Origin: Verrucomicrobiota bacterium
Lineage (GTDB): Bacteria > Verrucomicrobiota > Verrucomicrobiia > Palsa-1439
Assembly: GCA_003152315.1 (NCBI GenBank)
Contig: PLZV01000053.1
Span: 1 to 47,068 of the forward strand
Direction: 5' to 3'
Length of the DNA stretch: 47,068 nt
Shown here: positions 1-7,084 of the stretch, piece by piece
Layout: every line of letters starts with the position of its first letter
Position numbering within the stretch: position 1 is the stretch's first letter
Program-made: the position numbers and the translations under genes
The notes under the pieces: generated by a model
Database searches by the model: none
Told to the model about the DNA's origin: nothing
The model's input: only the letters and a program-made list of their open reading frames with translations

Positions 1-310
1 GAGCATGAGCCGCCGGATCGTAGGGATTGGCAAGCTGCGCAAAGCCGGGCACGTCGATTTTCAGGTTGAGGTGGCCAGAGCGAAAGCCGCGGACAAGCAA
101 ATTGTAGTAAGCATCCGCGGGATCTAGACTGTTCGATGCAAGAAGGCCCGATTGCGCTGTATACGCATATACTCCGATGACGAGTAGGCACGCCGCGCAT
201 AAGATCCCGCGCTGCATTCGCCAGCGGTTCTTTTCAGCCCCCTGCACTTCAGCTGAATCTGGTGTGCCATCAATCATGGTAAGTCCAAGGCCGCGCCTTT
301 TGGAGTTCAT
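1..310 (-). CDS. N-terminus of polytopic membrane protein (partial)
   Basis: The frame is open from an ATG at 308-310 to the left edge of the window, giving 103 residues with no stop, so the gene continues outside. Residues 1-32 are hydrophilic, followed by one clear membrane segment (LCAACLLVIGVYAYTA, about 37-52). After it comes a periplasmic-looking stretch with YYNLLVRGFRSGHLNL and LANPYDPAA. From memory, verrucomicrobial membrane proteins resembling GT39/PMT glycosyltransferases carry this kind of pattern after their first helix, but the catalytic part is not visible. The start has no good Shine-Dalgarno sequence; an internal Met at residue 12 is an alternative. The existence of the gene is fairly secure; the function is a guess. 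Confidence 0.65.
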   Translation of the reverse strand, partial: MNSKRRGLGLTMIDGTPDSAEVQGAEKNRWRMQRGILCAACLLVIGVYAYTAQSGLLASNSLDPADAYYNLLVRGFRSGHLNLKIDVPGFAQLANPYDPAAHA

Positions 311-557
311 CGGATAATAGCCATTGCGGGTTGCCTCCGCAACGCTCTCCGCGCACTGGACGATTTTTGGACCTAGCAATTTCAGGCTTGAAAGGAGGAC
401 TTGATGACCCGGTCAATCCAAGTCCACGATTGCGACCTTGGATCATCGTTAAGCACCCGCGCTAGAATGGTTGCGTCAGATGAAAAATATTCTCTTCCAG
501 AGCTGTGTGCCTGTGCTTTATTGGTCTACGCTTCGGTCAAACGGTGCGGCGAGATGG
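311..557. other. non-coding stretch
   Basis: This is the upstream region of the minus-strand membrane protein and the stretch before the secreted-protein relic. Short frames here have no recognisable content. I see no clear promoter, hairpin or RNA. Confidence 0.5.
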
Positions 558-752
558 CTGATGGCTCCCGGCCAAACCAACGCCCTGCAAGTCTCCTCCG
601 GTGCCACCCACGGGGCACTCACCACGCAATATTTCACTGATATCTTCATCGTCACGAACAGCACAGTTGCCGGCACTCTCACCAACTACCTCGACCTCGG
701 CGCCGCCACCAACGTCCCATCCCGCTTCTACCGCGCGCGGCTGGCCCCCTGA
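558..752 (+). pseudogene. relic C-terminal tail of a secreted protein
   Basis: The last ~63 codons of a frame ending at TGA 750-752 read like the extreme C-terminus of the long extracellular proteins typical of this group: a TDIFIVTNSTVAGTLTNYLD stretch followed by GAATNVPSRFYRARLAP. The intact secreted protein at 41323-44259 ends in the same style (GGATNTPSRYYRVRVLVP). Upstream of about 558 the frame loses any resemblance, and no signal peptide or ribosome site is present, so this looks like the stump of a deleted gene rather than a small gene. An ATG at 561 could in principle start a 63-residue protein, but without a signal peptide it could not be exported. Confidence 0.6.
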
Positions 753-891
753 AAAACGGAAAAGAGGTCAGGGATGAATATTGACATATTCATCGACGGC
801 GCGGGAGGAAGGGCTGTGAGGGAGCGCCAAGGATGAGAAACGGGGAATACAGTCGAACAAAAATCGGAAACGACAGAGATGCTTCGACAAG

Positions 892-946
892 TCCCGCACT
901 CCTGCGGGATCCCGTCGGATGACGGGACTCAGCATGACAGGCTGAG
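892..946. repeat. three back-to-back hairpins
   Basis: Three perfect stem-loops follow each other without spacer: TCCCGCA-ctcc-TGCGGGA (892-909), TCCCGTC-ggat-GACGGGA (910-927) and CTCAGC-atgacag-GCTGAG (928-946). Just before them is CTTCGACAAG (883-892), so the first two hairpins look inserted between CTTCGACAAG and CTCAGCATGACAGGCTGAG. They sit between genes, far from any stop codon and without a T-run, so they look like mobile or REP-like repeats rather than a terminator. Confidence 0.7.
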
Positions 947-1008
947 GAATCGAGGTATCCACCTTCGCTGAAGCTACGGCGGACAAGGAACGCCCGCCGC
1001 TGATCCCC

Positions 1009-1028
1009 GCCGCGTGGGGGTACGCGGC
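1009..1028. repeat. GC-rich REP-like hairpin
   Basis: GCCGCG and CGCGGC form a perfect 6-bp stem around an 8-nt loop (TGGGGGTA). It lies in the same non-coding spacer as the triple hairpin and has no T-run after it. Confidence 0.45.
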
Positions 1029-1306
1029 CTACAGCTTCAAAGTGGATCATGTCCTCATATCGCAAAGTGATAATTCTGCTGGACACGGGGTGGAAGGATG
1101 GGTATAGTTGGCGCTGGCAAGAAAGGTAGAAGTAAAAAGGCAGAAGGCAAAATGAGCGAGAAAGGGGAAAGAATACAGGCGGGACCCCTCCGTCGCGAGG
1201 ACGCTATGGAGGGCAGGCTGCCTGTTCAACTCGAAGGCGAGAGGACACGGGCGGGGGCCTACTTCGCCACTACCGTGGGCCGAAGAGCGAGAAGAGGGCC
1301 CATATA

Positions 1307-1327
1307 CGTTTCTGCGAAACGAACCCA
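1307..1327 (-). repeat. GGGTTCG-family repeat, minus orientation
   Basis: On the minus strand this reads TGGGTTCGTTTCGCAGAAACG. The 20 bases starting at GGGTTCG are identical to 22609-22628 on the plus strand, 21 kb away in another spacer. It lies 73 bases before a fully palindromic member of the same family. Confidence 0.7.
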
Positions 1328-1399
1328 TTTTATTTTCGCGGAGTTGTCGATGCATCACTTTTATTTATAGAAACTTATGTCGTTTGCAGTTGCGTTTGC

Positions 1400-1432
1400 A
1401 AATGGGTTCGTTTTCCGAAAACGAACCCATTT
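1400..1432. repeat. GGGTTCG-family palindrome
   Basis: A near-perfect palindrome with 16-bp arms and a single unpaired base. The arm contains ATGGGTTCGTTTTC and its complement. It shares the GGGTTCGTTTTC core with the palindrome at 17233-17264 but has different outer bases (AAT in place of CGGT), so the copies are diverged family members or independently maintained inverted repeats. Confidence 0.8.
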
Positions 1433-1574
1433 TGGGACTCTTTTTAATGGGTTTGAATGCGGCCGAAGCCGATTTGGGCGGCTATCAAAGTGTATCCATA
1501 TCCTCAATCGGGACGTGCTTGCTCGGGGCCACAGTGGCTGGTACGCTGCGGCGACAATCAGGGAAGGGACTATT

Positions 1575-2444
1575 ATGAAATGCTTTCGTCAGGGAACTGC
1601 CATTGCCGTCGCCAGTCTTTTCGCGATCAGCTTCACCGTTCGGGTCGCCACCGCGGCGGAACTGAAGACCGCGGGGGAGATCATGGGATTTTCGTCCGCG
1701 AAGATGGCCACGTATAAGACGTGGTCGGCGGATTACACGCAGAGCATGAGCATGCTGGGCGCTCCGATGACGATCAACGGCCGGCTGTTACAGAAGCTGC
1801 CGCACAAGATGTGGATGCAACTGGACATGCCGATGATGGGTCAAAAGGGCAAGATGACGATGATCCTGGGCGATGACAACATCATGTGGCAGGTCATGGA
1901 CATGGGGCCTCAGACAAAGATTATGAAGGTGGACGTGGCCAAGGTCATCAGCGACACCGTGAACCTGACGGGAGCGAAGTTCAATCCACTCGATCAGATG
2001 GACCCGAGCAAGCACTGGGAGGCGACCAAGGAGATGTACGACTATCAAAAGGTCGATGCCAGGGAAGGGGACGGCCAGGGCGTGTATGTGATGGAAGGCT
2101 TGTTGAAACCGGGCGCAGTCACCAACCAGCAACTGGCCGCGGAAGCCGCGCGGGTGGGCAAGGTGCGCGCCAGTATCGGCCATGGTGACGGTTTTATCCG
2201 TCGCCTGGCGCAGTACGACAAGTCGCAGACGAACATCATCATGAGCATGGAATTCAAGAACGTGAAATTCAATGTGGAGATACCCGACTCGACGTTTGTC
2301 TACCAGGCGCCCACCAATGCAGTAGTCACGGACATGACCCCGATGATTGAGATGCAGATGCGCGCTCGCGAAGGAGCCAGTGCTCCGGCGGCACCAAATT
2401 CAGCGCCGCCGCCACCGGCCCCGCCTGCGCCCAAGACGAAGTGA
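1575..2444 (+). CDS. LolA-like periplasmic lipoprotein-carrier family protein
   Basis: A 289-residue exported protein. The start at ATG 1575 is chosen because AAGGGA lies 5 nt upstream and the protein then opens with a signal peptide (MKCFRQGTAIAVASLFAISF, cleavage near ATAAE). The mature part begins with a helix (AEIMGFSSAKMATYKTWSADY-like) and continues with amphipathic strands rich in Met, such as SMSMLGAPMTINGRLLQKLP and KMTMILGDDNIMWQV, the half-barrel style of the LolA/LolB-like and DUF2092-type fold. The last 25 residues are Ala/Pro-rich low complexity. LolA ferries lipoproteins across the periplasm, but the real lolA is shorter (about 200 residues), so this is better called a LolA-like family member. 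It converges on gmhA with one base between the stop codons. Confidence 0.7.
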   Translation: MKCFRQGTAIAVASLFAISFTVRVATAAELKTAGEIMGFSSAKMATYKTWSADYTQSMSMLGAPMTINGRLLQKLPHKMWMQLDMPMMGQKGKMTMILGDDNIMWQVMDMGPQTKIMKVDVAKVISDTVNLTGAKFNPLDQMDPSKHWEATKEMYDYQKVDAREGDGQGVYVMEGLLKPGAVTNQQLAAEAARVGKVRASIGHGDGFIRRLAQYDKSQTNIIMSMEFKNVKFNVEIPDSTFVYQAPTNAVVTDMTPMIEMQMRAREGASAPAAPNSAPPPPAPPAPKTK

Positions 2445-2445
2445 A

Positions 2446-3012
2446 TCAGGGAGTGATTTCGTGTTCGATCACTTCCAAGAGCGCATGCAGGATCAAGGTG
2501 TGGGCTTCCTGGATTCGTCCACTGTCGGAGTTGGCGACGATGATTTCCCAATCGGCTTTACCTCGGGCCTGACCGCCACCTTTCCCCAGGAGAGCCACGG
2601 ATTTGACGCCCTTGATCTTGGCGGCAGCGAGCGCCCGGAGAATGTTTGGCGAATTCCCGCTCGACGAAAAACAAACCAGCAGGTCATTCGCGTTGGCCAG
2701 ACCCTCGACCTGCCGCGAGAAAACCTGGTCGAAGCCGTAGTCATTGCCAATGCAGGTGAGCAGTGTGCCATCGGCCACCAGGCTGACGGCGGGGAGCGAG
2801 GGCCGATGATTCCTAAAGTGACCGACCAATTCCTCGGCGAGGTGCATGGCGTCAGCGGCGCTGCCTCCATTGCCGCACGTCAGGATTTTGCCGCCGGACT
2901 TGAGGGTGGCGACAGCGGCGGCGGCAATCTTCTGGAAGGCAGCTTCCTGGGCGGCCAGATCTTGCAGGGTGCGGCAGGCGTCTTCAACCAGCTTGGGCAA
3001 AACGGGTTCCAT
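2446..3012 (-). CDS. gmhA: sedoheptulose 7-phosphate isomerase
   Basis: A 188-residue cytoplasmic SIS-domain protein. GmhA converts sedoheptulose 7-phosphate to D-glycero-D-manno-heptose 7-phosphate, the first step towards ADP-heptose for the LPS inner core. Visible signatures are ILTCGNGGSAADAMHLAEEL (about 43-62), the phosphate-binding CFSSSGNSPNI (about 113-123) and the C-terminal EAHTLILHALLEVIE helix carrying the catalytic Glu/His pair. The length is normal for the family. The gene is alone; no other heptose genes are nearby. There is no Shine-Dalgarno site before ATG 3012, but a -10-like box ends 6 nt upstream, so a leaderless message is likely. DiaA is a related SIS protein, but the HxxxH-type C-terminal helix favours GmhA. 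Confidence 0.88.
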   Translation of the reverse strand: MEPVLPKLVEDACRTLQDLAAQEAAFQKIAAAAVATLKSGGKILTCGNGGSAADAMHLAEELVGHFRNHRPSLPAVSLVADGTLLTCIGNDYGFDQVFSRQVEGLANANDLLVCFSSSGNSPNILRALAAAKIKGVKSVALLGKGGGQARGKADWEIIVANSDSGRIQEAHTLILHALLEVIEHEITP

Positions 3013-3018
3013 GCGTGC

Positions 3019-3046
3019 ATCTTAGCGGTGGTTACGGCTGGAGCAA
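3019..3046 (-). promoter_or_regulatory. putative gmhA promoter, leaderless
   Basis: On the minus strand: TTGCTC (3046-3041), 16-nt spacer, TAAGAT (3024-3019), then 6 nt to the ATG. The expected transcription start would fall on the start codon itself. Confidence 0.35.
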
Positions 3047-3237
3047 AAGGAAAAAAGCCGACCTCGGCGCCACGGATAGCCGCATCAATCACAATAAGCT
3101 CTTGCAGAAAGATTCTGCTTGAATTTTTCATGGGTGTTGGGTTTCATACCACCTGTAGATGGGAAGGGTCGTAGAGGGCACTATGTATTGACGTATTCGT
3201 TGACGGGCGGACACGTGTAATGAATTTGTAATCTGTT

Positions 3238-4290
3238 ATGGAGAGAATTCAGCCACATCAATTTACGCGCCAGGAGATCGACGGCTGGCTCATTCCCAAA
3301 TCAGGTTTGAGTGCGCGCGTCGTACACTGTCTCGAGCAGACGGGCGTGAAGACCATCGGACAGCTCCGGGGGTGGAGTGACCAGCAACTTCTCAACCTGA
3401 CGAACTTTGGCACCACGTCGCTCGAAAACGTCCGCTGGTTCTTCAACTGGACGCGCCGCCTCGAGGCGGGCAACGCCGAGTTGGCGAACGCCCGCGTTTG
3501 GCTGCGGGAGTTTCTCAACACCCAGGAGATTTTTGTGATCGAACAGCGGTACGGGTTGGCCGACCCGCTGTTCCGACCGCACATGAAGCGGCGCACGTTG
3601 CAGGAGATTGCCCGGATGCGCATCCGCGTTACGCGCGAGCGCGTGCGGCAAGTCGAGGAGTCCGCCATCGCGGCCCTGCGTTCGAACCTGGCCCGCGCCG
3701 TGGCCGAGAGCCAGGAAATTTACTGGGCCGACTGCATCCTTACGGGCAGTTGTGTCGTGACGGCCGCCGAGTTGGGGGAATGGGCGGAGGATCCGATGCT
3801 GGGCGGGTACCAACCCTGGGGCGTGCTGTTGCTGATGAGCGAGACGCTGGAACGGATCACGTTCCGTTATGACTATTTTTCCATTTTGCCGGGACACGTG
3901 TTGAACCACGTCGAGAAGCAGATCTTGCAGATCCTGGACTCGGCCCGGGAGCCCATTCCGTTTGAGAAGATCCTCGCGAGCGTCTCGGACGAGCTCAGTT
4001 TTCTCAACGGCCAGCGCCCGCGGCTGGTGACCGTGCTGCTCGATCACCATCCGGAAATCAGCGGCACGGTGGATCGTCGCTACTTCCTCCCGCTGGTGGG
4101 AGCGCCGCTCGTTATCGCCGACATCCTGCGGGACCGCCAGGAGCCCGTCCACTTCCACGAGTTGACGCGCCTGTACAACGAACGCATGCAGCCGCACAGT
4201 CGCAAGGGCACGGGTTACATCCTGCGCATCCTGAACCTCATGCCGGACGCCCAGCGCGTCGCGCGCGCCGTGTACCAGTTGAAGGACTGA
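3238..4290 (+). CDS. alphaCTD - sigma region 4 fusion protein
   Basis: A 350-residue protein combining two promoter-recognition modules. Residues about 17-70 match the helix-hairpin-helix C-terminal domain of RNA polymerase alpha (GVKTIGQLRGWSDQQLLNL, NFGTTSLENV). Residues about 87-150 match sigma70 region 4 (VIEQRYGL; TLQEIARMRIRVTRERVRQV; EESAIAALRSN), the helix-turn-helix that reads the -35 box. Sigma regions 2 and 3 and the alpha N-terminal domain are absent, so it is neither a complete sigma nor alpha. The C-terminal 190 residues look like winged-helix repeats (EKQILQILDSAREPIPFEKI; VIADILRDRQEPVHFHELTR). It probably acts as a DNA-binding regulator at promoters; the target is unknown. 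ATG 3238 has no ribosome site; TGTAAT (3227-3232) ends 5 nt upstream, again suggesting a leaderless mRNA. Confidence 0.75.
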   Translation: MERIQPHQFTRQEIDGWLIPKSGLSARVVHCLEQTGVKTIGQLRGWSDQQLLNLTNFGTTSLENVRWFFNWTRRLEAGNAELANARVWLREFLNTQEIFVIEQRYGLADPLFRPHMKRRTLQEIARMRIRVTRERVRQVEESAIAALRSNLARAVAESQEIYWADCILTGSCVVTAAELGEWAEDPMLGGYQPWGVLLLMSETLERITFRYDYFSILPGHVLNHVEKQILQILDSAREPIPFEKILASVSDELSFLNGQRPRLVTVLLDHHPEISGTVDRRYFLPLVGAPLVIADILRDRQEPVHFHELTRLYNERMQPHSRKGTGYILRILNLMPDAQRVARAVYQLKD

Positions 4291-4345
4291 ACCGTCCGCC
4301 GCTTTTTTCTCGCGGCTGCGCGGTCCTTTCCCTACTCTTCACCCC

Positions 4346-5419
4346 GTGCGGATTCTCGACAAATATTTGCTGCGCGAATTTGCCTGGCCGCTGCTGTACT
4401 GCTTCGATGCGTTTGCGATGTTGATGATCGTGATCGATCTTTTCAGCACGCTCGACGAGTTCATCCAGTACCACGCCCGCTTCGCCACCGTGGTCCATTA
4501 CTACCTGATTCTTTTCCCGGAAATGTTCGTCTTGATCATGCCGATGGCGCTGCTACTGGGGCTGCTGTTCTGCCTGGCGAACCTGAGCAAGCACAACGAG
4601 CTGATCGCCATGCGGGCCAGCGGCGTCAGCCTCCTGCGCCTCGCGGTGCCGTTGCTCGGCATCGGCGCGGCCGCCACGCTGGTGGTGTTTGCCGTTGATG
4701 AGTTGTTCGTGCCGCGCGCCCGGGAGAATGCGGACGCCTTGCGGAACTCGGTGAAAGGCCGCGGCGAACGCGGCGTGCTGGAGAATTATTTCTTCGCAAA
4801 TTCCGTCGAGCACCGCGACTGGTATGCGCGCCGCTTTGACACGCAAGCCTTCCGGATGGACAACACGGAGGTGCATGACCGCAGCGCCGATAGTACGCCC
4901 ATGAGGGATGTATACGCCGAGAGCGTACGCTGGATCAACGGCCAGTGGCATTTTTTCGCCGCGGACGTGTACGACTACCATCGGACGCAGCCGCTGGTTC
5001 GCGTGGCGGAGACTAATTTTCCCGACATCAAGGAGACGCCCAAGCGCCTGGCGGTCGAGGGCAAGAAGCCCGAGCAATTGACCACCATCGAATTGCGCCG
5101 CTACATCCGCACGCAGCGCCGCGCCAACCACCTGGCGGGCCTCGCCCGTTACGAAGTCAATCTCCAGAATCGTTACGCGTTCCCGCTCACCTGCCTGATC
5201 GTCGTGTTGATCGGGATCCCGCTGGGGATGCGCGTGAGCCGGAGCGGTCCATTGCTCGGGGTGGGGACGGCGCTCACGCTCGTCGTGGCGTTCTATTTCC
5301 TCAACAATATCACCGGCGCCTTTGGAGAGGGTGGCCATATTCCACCGGTGGTGGCCGCGTGGCTGACGAACACGATCTTTGCGGGCGTGGGTTTGGTCTT
5401 ACTGGTTCGCGCCCGATGA
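4346..5419 (+). CDS. LptF/LptG family LPS export permease
   Basis: A 357-residue inner-membrane protein starting at GTG 4346. The first residues, RILDKYLLREFAWPLLYCF, are the usual opening of YjgP/YjgQ (LptF/LptG) proteins. Three membrane helices lie in the first ~115 residues, a periplasmic beta-jellyroll domain in the middle, and three helices at the C-terminus (from about 270). LptF and LptG pair with the ATPase LptB and pull LPS out of the inner membrane towards the periplasmic bridge. Only one of the two permeases is encoded here and no lptB or lptC is adjacent, so which paralogue it is cannot be settled; the start sequence is slightly closer to LptG. The last 21 bases overlap acpS on the other strand. 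Confidence 0.85.
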   Translation: MRILDKYLLREFAWPLLYCFDAFAMLMIVIDLFSTLDEFIQYHARFATVVHYYLILFPEMFVLIMPMALLLGLLFCLANLSKHNELIAMRASGVSLLRLAVPLLGIGAAATLVVFAVDELFVPRARENADALRNSVKGRGERGVLENYFFANSVEHRDWYARRFDTQAFRMDNTEVHDRSADSTPMRDVYAESVRWINGQWHFFAADVYDYHRTQPLVRVAETNFPDIKETPKRLAVEGKKPEQLTTIELRRYIRTQRRANHLAGLARYEVNLQNRYAFPLTCLIVVLIGIPLGMRVSRSGPLLGVGTALTLVVAFYFLNNITGAFGEGGHIPPVVAAWLTNTIFAGVGLVLLVRAR

Positions 5420-5821
5420 CGGCGGGCGACCGACAATCACCGCTTGCGCGGCAGCGTAGTCCTTCGAGTGGGAGAGGCTGACGAACACTTCCGTGACGCC
5501 ACGTGTCCGGGCCAGTTCCTCGCCCTTGCCGTGGAGCACGGCGTAGGGTTGGCCGCTGTCGCGTTTACGGATTTCCATGTCCTTCCAGCCGAGGTGATGC
5601 CCGATGCCCGTGCCGAACGCTTTCGAGAGGGCTTCCTTCGCCGCAAAGCGCGCCGCGAAATGCAGCGCCGGAAACTTCATGCCGTTGCAATAGGTAACTT
5701 CGCCGGGCCAGAAACAACGGTTCAGGAACCGCTCGCCGAACTTGTCGAGGGAATCCCGGATGCGGGCGGTCTCGACGATATCGACGCCTGTGCCCAGAAT
5801 GCGCGTGCCTTCGCTTTTCAT
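5399..5821 (-). CDS. acpS: holo-[acyl-carrier-protein] synthase
   Basis: A 140-residue cytoplasmic enzyme that transfers 4'-phosphopantetheine from CoA to acyl carrier protein. The conserved segments are all present: [12 protein letters not shown] with the Mg-binding Asp (about 10-21), [20 protein letters not shown] with the Glu (about 56-75), and [15 protein letters not shown] near the end. Its ATG overlaps the pdxJ stop by 4 nt (5818-5821), the classic pdxJ-acpS coupling. The 3' end overlaps the convergent lptF/G gene by 21 nt, so the two messages can form an antisense overlap. Confidence 0.93.
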   Translation of the reverse strand: MKSEGTRILGTGVDIVETARIRDSLDKFGERFLNRCFWPGEVTYCNGMKFPALHFAARFAAKEALSKAFGTGIGHHLGWKDMEIRKRDSGQPYAVLHGKGEELARTRGVTEVFVSLSHSKDYAAAQAVIVGRPPSSGANQ

Positions 5822-6591
5822 CGCGTGGGTGGCGCCATCAAGGCGAGCATTTCACGGACGGCCTGCCGCAACCCCACGAAAAGCGCGCGGGACATGATGG
5901 AATGGCCCGTGTTCAATGTTTCCAGGTGCGGCACCGCGAGAATGGCCGGGGTGTTTTGGTAATTCAGGCCATGGCCGGCGTTCACGCGTACTCCCAGCTT
6001 ATGGGCCAACTCCGCTGCCGTCGTTAGTTTCTTAATCTCCGCCGCTTCCTCAAGCTCATGGCGCGCGTTCGCGAACGTGCCCGTGTGCAGCTCGACGAAA
6101 TCGGCGCCCGCATCGGTGGCCGCACGGATCTGTCGCGCATCGGGATCGACAAACAAGCTGACAACAATGCCCGCTTTCTTCAGCCGCGCGACGGTGCGCG
6201 CGAGGGATTTTGGCGCACCCGCCACGTTCAAGCCGCCTTCGGTTGTGACTTCCTGCCGCTTCTCCGGCACGAGGCAGACTTCATCGGGTTTCAATTCCTC
6301 GGCGAAGGCGATGATTGCCGGCACGTCTGCCATTTCCAGGTTCAAGCGTGTGCGGATGGTTTGGCGAAGCAAGCGGACGTCGCGGTCCTGGATATGGCGC
6401 CGGTCCTCGCGCAGGTGGACGGTGATGCCGTGCGCCCCGGCCAGTTCCGCCTCGACGGCCGCCCAGACCGGGTCCGGTTCGGGAATCGCGCCGGACAACT
6501 CGCGCGGGTTTCCCGCCGGGTACTGGGCAGAGCGGTAGCGTGCCTGTCGCAGAGTGGCGACATGATCGATGTTGACCCCGAGCTTCAGCAT
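5818..6591 (-). CDS. pdxJ: pyridoxine 5'-phosphate synthase
   Basis: A 257-residue TIM-barrel enzyme that joins 3-amino-2-oxopropyl phosphate and 1-deoxyxylulose 5-phosphate to pyridoxine 5'-phosphate, the last step of the DXP-dependent vitamin B6 route. Diagnostic stretches are [16 protein letters not shown] (start), [17 protein letters not shown] (about 56-72), [18 protein letters not shown] (about 106-123) and [11 protein letters not shown] (about 203-213). The protein is slightly longer than the E. coli enzyme. It is the first gene of a two-gene operon with acpS. A promoter-like pair ends 6 nt before the ATG and there is no Shine-Dalgarno site. Confidence 0.95.
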   Translation of the reverse strand: MLKLGVNIDHVATLRQARYRSAQYPAGNPRELSGAIPEPDPVWAAVEAELAGAHGITVHLREDRRHIQDRDVRLLRQTIRTRLNLEMADVPAIIAFAEELKPDEVCLVPEKRQEVTTEGGLNVAGAPKSLARTVARLKKAGIVVSLFVDPDARQIRAATDAGADFVELHTGTFANARHELEEAAEIKKLTTAAELAHKLGVRVNAGHGLNYQNTPAILAVPHLETLNTGHSIMSRALFVGLRQAVREMLALMAPPTR

Positions 6592-6597
6592 GCGGAC

Positions 6598-6626
6598 AGG
6601 TTACCTGTTTCCGCATTCGTCCGCAA
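6598..6626 (-). promoter_or_regulatory. putative pdxJ-acpS promoter, leaderless
   Basis: On the minus strand: TTGCGG (6626-6621), exactly 17 nt, TAACCT (6603-6598), then 6 nt to ATG 6591. The -10 is only a 3/6 match to TATAAT, so the call rests on position and spacing. Confidence 0.3.
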
Positions 6627-6685
6627 TACTGCAGCGCTCCCGGGTAAGCGAGCCTTTGGCGGGTTGCCGATCGATGGACGCGAAG

Positions 6686-6910
6686 TTAGTTCAGGTTGCC
6701 CTGGGTACGAACCGCCTCTTTGACGAACCGGTCCCAGCGGTCACGCTTCCAACCGGGGAAGTGTTTCTGCAACCACTCCTGCGAGGCGCGTTCCCAGCCA
6801 ATGTCCCTGCCTACCTTCTCGCTTTCGATCCACTTGTATTTTTTAATTTCCTCGTGCTGGGATCGAAACACATCAGCGAGAGGATCCTTTTTTCGATATC
6901 GTACTGTCAT
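6686..6910 (-). CDS. conserved small protein, function unknown
   Basis: A 74-residue soluble protein. The start at 6910 is fixed by a strong AGGAGG (6919-6924) 8 nt upstream; a longer frame from 6973 would bury this ribosome site. The sequence is charged and aromatic: RYRKKDPLADVFRSQHEEI, KYKWIESEKVGRDIGWERA, EWLQKHFPGWKRDRWDRF. I recall similar short proteins with an IGWExAxxEWxxxHFxxWK core as hypothetical proteins in several phyla, without an assigned role. No membrane segment or metal site is visible. The strong ribosome site suggests high expression compared with its neighbours. Confidence 0.7.
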   Translation of the reverse strand: MTVRYRKKDPLADVFRSQHEEIKKYKWIESEKVGRDIGWERASQEWLQKHFPGWKRDRWDRFVKEAVRTQGNLN

Positions 6911-7047
6911 TAAATCCCCCTCCTTGTGAGGGAACAACTTGCGGGACAATAGCCCAGAACGGCGCGAAGTCAACCGGGCGTCTGTGACAACTTGTCGACG
7001 GCGTAGTTCATTGCTGCCGAAAGGCTTGCGGCAGCGGGCGTTTCACC

Positions 7048-7077
7048 TTGCCCGTTTCCATCGTTGTCCCGTATTGT
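7048..7077 (+). promoter_or_regulatory. putative glnD promoter, leaderless
   Basis: TTGCCC (7048-7053), 18-nt spacer, TATTGT (7072-7077), then 7 nt to ATG 7085. No ribosome site fits between. Confidence 0.3.
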
Positions 7078-7084
7078 TTGCGCC

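Larger units (their letters stand above)
753..1574. other. repeat-rich intergenic region
   Basis: No convincing gene lies in these 820 bases. The stretch is a mosaic of short palindromes: the triple hairpin at 892-946, a GCCGCG/CGCGGC stem at 1009-1028, a bulged CCCTC-CGTC/GACG-GAGGG stem at 1187-1213, and two copies of the GGGTTCGTTT family at 1307-1327 and 1400-1432. The downstream gene could be read in frame from further upstream (1377), but that extension only translates the repeat, so it is not coding. Confidence 0.6.

Noticed and set aside
401-640. 79-codon frame near the left end
   Set aside because: Overlaps the relic secreted-protein tail in another frame, Cys/Ser-rich without any recognisable content.
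2347-3174. 275-codon plus-strand frame over gmhA
   Set aside because: Overlaps gmhA antisense and the end of the LolA-like gene; low-complexity translation.
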